Origin: Brasenia schreberi
Lineage: Eukaryota; Streptophyta; Magnoliopsida; Nymphaeales; Cabombaceae
Reading direction: 5' to 3'
Assembly: GCA_036023115.1 (NCBI GenBank)
Contig: JAYKKT010000074.1
Location: 12,842,001-12,906,000 of the forward strand
Length of the DNA: 64,000 nucleotides
Under the pieces are notes generated by a model. The model made no database searches and was not told the origin of the DNA. It worked only from the letters and a program-made list of their open reading frames with translations. Every line of letters begins with the position of its first letter. Position 1 is the stretch's first letter. The position numbers and the translations under genes were made by a program. Positions 48,501 to 60,500 of the stretch are shown here, piece after piece.

Positions 48501-51500
48501 AAGATGTGTTAGGTGTATCTAAGGGAGGTGTACTGGCACAAAAAGAAGCTTGGTGGTGGAGTGAAGTAGTGCAAAATAAAATCAAGGCAAAGAGGGCATG
48601 TTACAAATTACATTATGCTAAGAAAACTAGTGAAACTTTAGAGGCTTATAAGAAAGCAAAGAAGGAAGCGAAAAAGGCCATGAGTGAAGCAAAAGCTAAG
48701 ATTTGGGAGGACTTATATAAAAAACTCAACTCAAAAGAGGGTGAAAGAGATATTTTTAGGATAGCTAGGGTTAGAGATAAGAAAACTAAAGATCTTAATT
48801 ATGTTAGATGCATAAAAGACGAGGATTAAAAAATTCTAGTGGCAAATGATGATATAAGAAATAGATGGAAAAACTATTTTTATAATCTTTTTAATGAAAA
48901 TAAAGATGTTAGTATTAGTTTAGGAGATTTAGCAAAGTCAGAAAAGTATATAAACCATAATTTCTATCGACGTATTCAAAAGAATGAAGTCAAAGAGGCT
49001 CTTAAACATATGAAGGGTGGTAAATCGGTGGGACCAGACAATATTCGAATAGAAGTTTGGAAAATCCTAGGAGAAATAGGAATCACTTGGCTCACAAGTC
49101 TATTTAATGAAATATGGAAAAACCAAAAGGTACCTGAGAAATAGAGAGTGAGTACACTTATATCCATATATAAGAACAAGGGAGACATTCAGAATTGTGC
49201 GAATTATCGAGGTATCACGTTAATGAGCCATACTATGAAATTGTGGGAAAGAATATCGAACGTAGGTTAAGACAAGTATCAAGTACAACAGAGAACCAAT
49301 TTGGATTCATGCCAACCAGATCTACTGTTGAAGTGATTCACCTTTTGAGACGTCTTATGGAACATTTTAGAGCAAAAAAGAAAGACCTTCACATGATATT
49401 TTATTGATCTAGAAAAAGCTTATGATATGGTACCAAGGGAGGTTCTTTGAAGAACTTTGGAAAAAAGAGGTATCTCATTGACATACATTTACCTTATAAG
49501 AGACATGTACGATGGTGCAAAAACATGTGTTAGGACTAATGAATGAATGACAGACTTCTTTGAAGCTAATATTGGGCTACATCAAGGATCAACTTTAAGT
49601 CCATACTTATTTATAATGGTGATTGATGAGTTAACAAAACATATTCAAGATGAAGTACCTTGGTGTATGTTATTTGCAGATGACATTGTGCTAGTGGAGG
49701 AGTCTAAGGAAAAAGTTAATAGAAAATTGAAACTATGGAGAGAAACATTAGAAAGAAAAGGCCTCCGACTTAGTAGAACAAAGACAGAATATATGGAATG
49801 TAAGTTTGATCATTTGGTTACTTCAGAGTACATAGAAATTAAAATTGGCACACATTGCATCTGTCAAAAGGAATCTTTTAAATACCTAGGGTCAATTTTT
49901 CAGAGTGATAGAAGAATTGATGATGTTACGCATAGAATTAATGCTGGTTGGTTAAAATAGAGAGGAGCACTAGGTATTCTTTGTGATAAGAAGATATCAT
50001 TAAAGTTAAAAGGTAAATATTATAGAGCTGCAATTAGGCCTGCCTTGTTTTATGGTTCTGATTGTTGGGCAGTTAATCATCAACATGTACAAAAGATGTT
50101 TGTGACAGAAATGAAGATGTTGAGATGGATGAGTGGTCATAGAAGAAAAGACCGAATACATAATGAGGTTATTAGAAACAAATTAGGAGTGGCACCAATA
50201 GAGGATAAAATGAGAGAATATCGTTTAAGATGGTTTGAACATATAGAAAGAAGATGAAAAGAAGAACCTGTAAAAAGGTATGAAAAACTAGATTTGGAAA
50301 GTATTAAAAGAGGTAGAGAACGAACACAAAAGTGTTGGAAAGAAACAATAAAGAATGATCTAGCTTATTGTGAGTTAACTGCTAACATGGCACATGATAG
50401 GGCTATGTGGAAACAAAGAATCCATGTAGCCGACCCTGTCTAGTATGGGAAAAGGCTTAGTTATTGTTGTTGTAATCAATAAATATGCAATTTTATTTCT
50501 TTATAAGATATGAAGTGCATATATTTAAATTTCTATTTCTAAAATGTGTAACATTATGTAACATGTTTCTGGACCTTATGGTGAACATTTGTATCTGTAC
50601 AACTGATATAATGTTTATGATCATGTATATGTGCAATTCTTAATCATTGATTAAATGAATTCTTGAATAGTGCAATCTTGTTTATGTTACGTGTGTGTAT
50701 TTATGTACATACGTATGTTGTATGTATATTTCTTTTTTGAGCTTGTAAACAAGGATACTCCAGAGACAACATACCTAGTTCTCTATTCATATAATATTTG
50801 GTTTTGTTTCTCTATACTTTTTCATTTTCATTTTCAGTGTTGAGTTGTGCTGTTTACATGGATTTACATCTAGGAAATGTGCTAATATATGTTTGTCGTT
50901 GTTTTCAGAGTTTATTTTATATTTTTGTTATTTTGTTTTTTAATGAATGGCGTGCTGTTAAATACTCTAATCCCGGCCAACGCTTTATTGTTGTCAAACA
51001 TTCACTTCCTGCTATTCAGTATTGATACCATAACTTGCTTTAGGTAGCATCTCTGTTTCTTATTTGAGTGTCAATGACTTTCTCAAGTACACTGCTTCAC
51101 ATTCCTATATGACCACTTGTTATTTAATTACAGGTTTTTGCTACCCCAGAAGCTCCAATTGGATTCCACCCTGATGCTGGCGCTTCATTTTACCTCTCAC
51201 GTTTGCCTGGCTATTTGGGTATGTCATCTGGTGTTTTCTCCTATTAGTCCTAATGTATAAACATATTCCATTTCTATGGAAGGTTGTGTGCGTAAGTGAT
51301 CACTGTAGGATCAAACTATCCTTGGGTTTTTTCTTCTATCAGTCTTACCTATTCTCGTGCTACTTACCTATCTCAAGCATATATACCAACTTAGCTCCCC
51401 TTGCTCCAAGTCAACGTAGGATGTGTTGGGATCCTTTCAGATGTTTCAGAACCACTGGCATCCATAACAGTATACATTGACATAGAAAAGTGGAAAGTGG

Positions 51501-54500
51501 AGGTAATCATGTCCAAAAAGGAGGTTTATACCATAGGTATGATGAGTTTGCAGGACTGCTGTCTGCTCAACCAACAACTTAAGGTGTAACTCCCACCTCA
51601 GGCCAACAAAGTTTGTTGGGAATGCATCTTGCGAGAGGTTTTCACAGTTCACAGTAGCCTCATCTTATGCTTTCCTCCGCCAGCTCTCTATTCAACCATT
51701 TGCAGTAAACAATGTATGTTGGTGTGACTTGTCCCTTCACCCAGAGCGAGTGCATGCTTGGTCAATGATGCATGCAAAGGTCATGACTCATGATGCATGA
51801 CAAAGATGCGACTTTGGGCTTCCACTTGTTGGACAAAGAATATATTTGTTTTGGTTAATAGGTGCTCTATCCTACATTTCTGTTATGGAATTGCTATGAC
51901 TCATGATGAGGGCCCAGAATAGTAGTGCTATGCAGGCCCAGGTTATCCAGTCCTGCTTTTTGGGAACGACCTCACAAATGAAAGTGGAGGTGGCTTGGAT
52001 CCTTTCTGCCTTGCGGACATGTTTGTTTGGAACTGACTAGCTGGGTGCCAAGGGCAGGGAGTCACCACGTGAGGTCCATCATCGATTGCATCAAGCTGAA
52101 GTCTTTATTGCAGTTACCTTGTGGTGGCTGGATTTCTAGTTTAGCTCAGCCACTTATTGTGACCATGCCCTTCTGTTTCTTCTTCTTTTCTTGTAACCCT
52201 TTCGAAGCAAATTACATTGGCACTAATAAAATTTGTTAGTTTCTCTACAAAGGCTCTAGGAGCGGGGAGAATTGTTTGCTTCTGGTGTTGCAGGGTTCCT
52301 TTCCTCTCCCAACCTTTTACTTAATAAGTCGCATACTTGTGCATGTACTTAATAATCCTCATACACAATGATTGATGAATTCTGTATTTCCATATGCACC
52401 TTTGTTATTGGAAGTTGTTGCAATAAATACTAAGTTGTATTGTGTTTTATATGCAGCATGTTTTGATATATTAACATTTCCACACAAACTGGGCTTGATA
52501 TTTATCATACTTTTCTAGGGGAATACTTGGCTCTGACTGGAGATAAACTCAATGGAGTGGAGATGCTAGCATGTGGCCTTGCTACCCATTACTCCCTTAG
52601 TGAAGTGTGTACCCATTTCCATATTTGTTGCTTTCCTGTCTTTATATTCTTTTGCAAATTCCACGGTATATGTTGATGATCTTTTTCCTGCAGCGTCTAA
52701 ATTGGATTGAAGATCGTCTAGGCAAATTACTAACTGACGATCCATCAGTTATAGATACATCTCTTCAGCATTATGGTGACATTGATTATCCTGAAAAGGG
52801 TAGTATTATTCAGAGGTAAGTTGCTTCCGTATGATTGTCCACATGGCATGTTACATTTCTCAGTATCCATTTGGCCTAACAGTAATGCTATTTTGTACTG
52901 TTTGACTGTTGGAAAAACAATTTTGAACATCGCAGAAGGTCCTTGTGTAAATATTCGTCAATGAACGAAGGTTGATATTGCACGAATCAAATCTACTAAG
53001 TCGCCAAGAGTCAAGTGGCATTCAAGCATGAATGCCGATCTTCAAGAATAACTAACACGAGAGCGGAAGCACATACAAACAAGTCAAAAAGCAGTGCAAG
53101 ACTGCATACTTTTATTTATGGAATGATCACTTATTTATAGGCTTTACAATGCTTTAGAATAAAGAACAAAATGAAGCAAGAAGGAGGACTAGTGCTGGCC
53201 GGCCAGCACTAGCTGGTGGAATCCAACGGCTAGTAGGAGCACGGGCCTTTAGGGCCCGTGCCACTACCTTGAAAGGGGGCCAGACCGTTGGGGGCTCCAA
53301 CGGCTAGCCTGTGCTCCTATTACATTAACACCCCTCCTTAAACTTACGGGGTATACACCAGTGTTGTCTGTATCGGTGCGATACGTATCGTATCGTGGGC
53401 CACCACGATATGATACGGGGACCCGTATCGCAAGTGCGAGAGTATCGCACCGTATCGTACGATACGGGCGATACGCCTTGGGACCCTTTGTCCCGGCCCG
53501 AGAGAAACCCGTGACTCCTTTTGGGTTCTTCAAGCTCCCTAAGAGTCGGTTTTCGCCTCCTTGGTGTTCAAAGCTCTAAAATCGTGCCCTACGGTGTCCG
53601 TCCAAGCCTCCAAACTCGGATTTAGGTATATTTTTAATGTTTTTTTCTATTTTTTCCCTTTATATTTATTGTTTTTTTGTGTTATTTCGGTTTTTTTTTT
53701 GAATGACCAAATATGAAGTAATTAAGTGTGTGTATACGATTTTTATTGCATTCATGAAGTGGGAGACACTCGATTTGAGTGTTATTTGAAGATTGGGGGA
53801 TTTACGAAGTGCTTTTATTTTTAGGTTTTTGTTTGAATTAAAGTACTCTATTGAGATGGCAGGAAGGGGTGGTAGAGACTCTCATTCAAAGTCTGATGAT
53901 CTGGCATGGCAGTGGGGTATACCAGTTGAGGGTTCAAGGTTAAAAATCAGATGTTTATTTTGTGAAAAGGTGGTTAGTGGTGGAATTTCAAGGTTGAAAC
54001 ACCACCTAGTAGGAACTAGAAAAGAAGTTGCTCCATGCGCAGGCAGAGTTAGAAGTGTGCCAGAAGGTATTAAATGGCAATGCTTATAGATGATTGAGAG
54101 CATACAGAAAAGGAGACAACAAAAGGATGATTTTCAGATGTGTGAAGAAGCTGATGATGCTACTGCCACTGGAGTTGGATTCACTGATAGTTTGCTTTCA
54201 GATGTTAGAACAGATATTGGTAGTAGCAGTTCGCGAGCACCTAGCAGAGGAAAGAGGGTTGCAGCTGAAGACTTTGGAGGTGGCAGAAGAGGAAGTTCAG
54301 GAAAGAGTAGAGGAAGAGCTTCTTCTAGCATACATTCGTTCTTTCCTCCTTCCACTACACCTGGTGCTCAGCCAGGAATTCGTGCTGTTATGACTTCAGA
54401 ACAACTGCACAATCAAGCAGACCTTGCAGTGGGCAGATGGTTTTATGATGCATGCATTCCATTTAATGCAGCAAACAGTTTTCATTTTCCAGCAATGGCA

Positions 54501-57500
54501 GATGCAATTGCTAACATTGGTCCAGGATACAGGATGCCCTCTTATCAGAAGTTGAGAGGGAAGATATTAGATTAGACCGTGATTGAAGTGCAGCAATACT
54601 GTTTGACTTTGAGACAATCGTGGAAGGAAACATGATGCACTATCATGGCAGATGGATGGACCGATAGGCGAGGAAGAACATTGCTAAACTTTCTTGTATA
54701 TTGTCCTAAAGGACTCATGTTTTTGAGATCTCTAGATATGTCAGAGGAGAGGCACACTGCAGATATCCTACGAGAGGAATTTGATAAGGTTATACAGGAG
54801 GTTGGGCTAGAAAATGTAGTCCAATTGATTACAGATAATGCAGCTAACTATAAAGCAGCTGGAAAGGAGTTAGCTGATATTTATGGGACTTTTTACTGGA
54901 CACCATGTGCAGCCCATTGTTTAGATCTCATCCTCGAGGACATTGGTGAGATGGATGAAATAAAGGCAGCAACTGAGTGTTGCCAAGATATTACAAAATT
55001 CATTTACAACCATGCATTTGTTTTGTGTATGATGAGGAGATACACAGAAGGTGCAGAGCTTCTTCGCACAGCTGCAACTCGGTTCGCAACAAACTTCTTA
55101 TTTGTACATAGTATTGTGAGACAGAAGCAAGCTTTAAAGAGAATGTTCTCCTCAGATGAGTGGCAACAATTTGCAGAGTTGCCACAAAACAGAAGGAACA
55201 GAAAGTTAAATGAGATTGCAGAAACGGTTTTTAGAAGTTCATTTTGGAATGCATGTATCAGATTATTGAAAATTACTTGTCCTTTAGTAAAAGTTTTGAG
55301 ATTGGCTGACAGCGAGGAGAAACCATCTATGGGCTACCTTTATGAAGCCATGGACAGGGCAAAAGAAGCGATTAGAAATAACTTTAATGGAAAAAAAAGA
55401 AATTATGTGCCCATGTGGAAAATAATTGATAGTAGATGGAATAAACAATTGCATCGGCCTATTCATGCAACAACCTACTATCTAAACCCATCATTGAGGT
55501 ATTCAACAACCTTCAAAAGGGACGGTGAGGTTAATCGAGGAATCATTGAATGCATCGACAGATTAGTCCTTGATGAGAGCATAGTAGATGCGATACATCG
55601 AGAGATGGAGATATATGATAATGCTCTTCACTTGATGGGTTTGCCTGTTGCAATTCGCAACCGCTCTACGATGCGTTCAGGTACATTGTTTATTTTCATA
55701 TTTAAGTTGCATCTTACATTACTGTGGATTATTATGTCTCGAATGTTTATATTTTTTTTACAGATGTTTGGTGGAACAGGTTTGGAAGTAATTGTCCAAA
55801 CCTTAGAGATTTTGCAGTTAGAGTCTTAAGCCAAACCTGTAGTGCAACAGGTTGTGAAAGAAATTGGAGTGTTTTTGAACACATCCATACAAAAAAGCGC
55901 AACAGGTTGGAACACAAAAGGCTTAATGATTTGGTTTATATTCGTTGTAACATGCGCCTTCGTGAAAGGTAATATTGTATTACTTTCAAATTTTTAATTC
56001 GATATTATTTAACTTCAGTTTTCAATTGTTAATATTACTTACTAATTGTTTATCTTTGTTTGTGTCGTAGGCAATTAAAAAAAGTAAATAGAGAAGAAAG
56101 TCAATTCAATCCAATAAGTTTGGATAATTTTGAGATATTAGAAGATTGGGTTATGGAAGACACTGAAGAAAATGCCCTCCTAACAGAAGAAGACGTTGCC
56201 TGGATTAATTTGGAAGGAGCGCAACAATATTATGGAGATGAAGAATTTGATTTTGAAGAAGGTGTGGGCATGGCTGATGATGATGAGGATCTGCAACAAG
56301 GAGAAGATGAAGATTATTTAGTTGATGATCCTGATTACAATTTGTAAAATGTAACATTATATGTAACTGTAGTGTACTGTAAAGTGTAAATTATGTCTGT
56401 ATTTTATTTTTTGGATTCAAAATATGTAAATTTGGATGCAATTGTTCAATGTTGAATGCTCAATTTGTTCTAAACTTACATTATATGAATTTAAAGCAAT
56501 TATTAGATTTTTCTTGATTTTTTCCTGTTTTTTTTTGGATTTTTTACTATTTTTTATTAATTTTTAATTAATTTTTGCATTATTTTAATATTAAAGTATG
56601 ATACGATACGATACGCTCGTATCGTGGAGCCCAGCGATACACGATACGATACGCGTCAGACAACACTGGTATACACTGAAAGTTTTTCTAACAAAAACTG
56701 AAACCGAGGAGCTGAAAGGGATTTGGTGAAGAAGTCTGCTATTTGCATCTTAGATGTGATATAACAAAGCAAAATCTTCTTATTTAGACATTCTTCACGA
56801 ACATAGTGACAATCCATTTCGATATGCTTTGTCCTCTCATGAAAAGTGTTGTTGGAGGCAATGACGCTTTTGTTGTCACAATACGTGATGGTAGGGCGTT
56901 GTAAAATGACTCCCATATCTACTATAATGGCTGTGATCCAAGAGATCTCCATCGCAACTGTAGCCATAGCTTGATATTCGACTTTCGTGGATGAGAGGGA
57001 CACCTTCTGTTGTTTTTTGCACTTCTAGGAAATAAGAGATTCACCTAAAAATACACAAAACCCAGTCGTAGAGTGTCTATCGTGGACATCTTCACTCCAA
57101 TTAGCATCCGTATATACAGATAAATCAAAAGAGGAAGAAGAAGTTAAGAGAACCTCCTTGTGGGCAGTATTTCTAATATATCAAATAATACGCAAAACAT
57201 CACTCATATGAATAGAAGTGGGTGCCTGTTGAAATTGACTTGCTGTGTGTACTACATGAGAAATATCTGGTCTAGTAATGGTGAGATAAGTAAGTGCACC
57301 TATGAGCTGTCGGTATGGGGTGGGGTCATCTAATTTCTCACCATCAAAGGATCTTAATTTGGTGCCTAGGACATCCGGTGTGTAACAATCTTAGTATCTG
57401 TAAAACCAGATCTTTCAATAACGTCATTAACAAACTTTGTTTGAGACATAAAGTATCCATAATTATTTTTAGTTATCTCAATACCTAAAAAATAATTCAG

Positions 57501-60500
57501 CAGACCCAAGTCTTTCATGTCAAATTCATAATGAAGATTAAGTTTAACTTCGGCAATTCCTGCTTCATCACTTCCTGATGATCATGTCATCCACATACAA
57601 AAGCAAGATAATAATACCTGATTTTATTTTTCGTACAAACAATGCAGTATCAGTATAGCAAGTCACAAAATTATACAAATGCATGAATTTTTCAAATCGG
57701 TCGAACAAAGCTTTAGGAGCTTGTTTCAGATCATACAAAGCCTTTCGCAATTTAAGAGCATGACCAGAAGAAAGATTCAGACCAGGAGGAGGACTCATGT
57801 AGACTTCTTCATTCAAATAGCCATTCAGAAAAGCATTCTTGACATCAAGTTGATAAATATTCCATTGCTTAATTGCACTAATGGTTATGAGAATTCTAAT
57901 TGTAGTCATCCTAGCTATTGGGACAAAGGTTTTATCATAGTCAATTCCATATTCTTGGGCATAACCTTTACTAACTAGTTTAGCCTTGTATCTCTCAATG
58001 TGACCATTGCTATGAGTTTTGATTTTATATACCCATCGACATCCAATGATTTTCTTGTCCTTTGGTATAGGCGTAATTATCCATGTCTGAGTCTTGTTTA
58101 GTGCGTTGAGTTCATGTGTCATAGCATCTTCCCATTCTGGAATGCCTTTAGCTTGATGATAGAACTTAGGTTCCTTAACTTGACGAAGAGTGGCAATCAA
58201 ATTTTTTCGTTGTGGTTCAAAAGATTCATGGGACACAAATCGTTGGGGAGGTCGTGAGATCCTGGGTTCTAACATTGTATTATCATATTCTATATGGTTA
58301 TCAATGGTTTCTCTAGGACGTCTTGTATAATATGAGGGGAAGGGTTCAACAATTGAGTGAGTATCAACGGTTGTGTGTGAAGTATCATTGTCTTCAACAG
58401 GGTTCTCTTGAATAGCTTGATGATCTACTGAGTCACAATCATCTTCTTCTAGTTCAAAAAAATCTTGAGGAAATACAGATTCAGAGTTCTGCAAGAATTT
58501 GGTCTCATAATAAATATCATTCCCAAAAAATTTTACATCCTTAGACACGTATAGTTTGTCTTCTATAGGATCAAAACACATATAACCCTTCTTATCAATA
58601 CCATAACCGAGGAATACACATTCAATGACTCTTGGTGATAATTTATCATTCGTGAGGTATTTTCAAGGTTTGATGAAGGCATTCTATTTATGAGATATAC
58701 TGCAGTAAGAGTGGCTTCGGCCCATAGATATTTAAGGACCTTACTAGCAATTACCATAGATATTTAAGGACCTTACTAGCAATTAGCATGGTTCTACAAG
58801 TCTCAATAATATGTCTATGTTTTCTTTCGGCTAGACCATTTTGTTGGGGTGTCTTGGTGCATGATTTTTGATGAAAAATACCATTTGTTTTAATAAATTT
58901 TTGAAATTCAGTGGACATATATTCTCCTCCCGAATCGGATCTAAAGATTTTAATGGTGGCTCCAAATTGGTTTTTGATCATATTACAAAATACGACAAAT
59001 TTTTCAAATACTTCGGATTTATGTTTTAATAGGTATATCCATGTGAAACGACTAAAGTCATCTACAAAAATTACATAGTATTGAACTCCTCCTTTAGAAG
59101 TAACGGGTGTGGGGCCCCAAAATGTATTAGATCAAAAGCTTTGTTTAGTACATAATTTCTTTCTCCAAAAGGAAGATGATGCATTTTTCCAAGAATACAA
59201 TCTTTACATTCAAACTTTTTCTCTCTAATTATTTTCATAAAGAGAATATTACATAATTTTTGAGTCCAAGTGTCCAAGTCTTTTATGCCAAATAGTAGTA
59301 GCATCTTGGGCTGTATTACAAAACTCAAAATTTGGCATAACAAGATAGTCCATTTTGTATAGTCCACTTTCTCTATGGTCTTGACTAATCACCTTCCTCG
59401 ATAGGTGATCCTGCACGGCTGCACCACACAATGTTTGGATGAGAAAGTGACTATACAATTATTATCACATATTTGAGCAACCGAAAGCAAGTTCAAATTA
59501 AGTTTAGGTATAAGGCTCACATTTTGAATTTTAAAGTTTTCTTTTTCAAAATTTCCAATCTTTTTGATTTGGAGTTTTGTTTCATAGGTCGTAAACACAT
59601 ATTTTCCAATAGCCTCACAAGAATTAATCAAAGCATCTTCACTATGTGTCATATGAAAAGATGCACCGAAATTCAAAAACCAAGACATACCTTGAGAAGT
59701 AGATAGAGTATTCCCGGAGATGCTTGCTTTTTTCTTAAAGATCTCTTCTATGTATGCTTTGATGTTGGACAAGACACCTCCTTCCACGGCTCTCACGTTT
59801 CCACCCCTTTTCCGAAGAAGAGGACAAGTGGTTTTAATGTGTCTACTTTCCTTACAATAATGACAAATAGTATCCTTGTTGAGCCATGGTCGCATGGGCT
59901 TCTTGGACGTGCCTTCATTATTCTTTGCATGTAGAGGCTTGTAAGTCTTCAAGTTTGCTCCCGGTCTTGATACGACAAGCACGACCTCTTTGACCACATT
60001 CATATTCTTCAATCTATAACAAGATCGGTTAAAAAGGAATCCCCTCTAGGTCTAGGTTTTTATGTATAAGATTTGATCTAATGTTTTCAAATTCGTCTCT
60101 TAATCCATGCATAAAGAAGAAAAAATATTGATTGTATAAAAATTCTTGAAATTCATCTAATTTGTGAAGGTTTCCAAATTTATCAAAACTTCTTAATTGA
60201 GTCTATAACTTCGAAAAATCATTATGGTAGTCCCTAATGCTTAGATTCCCTTGCTTGAGCATAACCATTCTTTCCATTAAATCAATTTTAAAAACAAAAT
60301 CGTCTTCAGAATGAAGCTTTTTCAAATATTCCCAAGTTTCAAACGCATTTTCAAAAGCACTAATTCTATTTCTAAGTTTTTCATCAACATTTTGACAAAT
60401 AATCCATGTAATTTTTGCATTCATCTTTTCCTATAATTTCAAATCTATATTGTATTTTTCATGTGCTTTGACGATTTCATCGTCATTCAAGCCATCAATG

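Noticed and set aside
50798..51652. Several 60-75 codon ORFs in hydrolase introns 6 and 7.
   Set aside because: No recognisable motif, no splice support and low-complexity composition.
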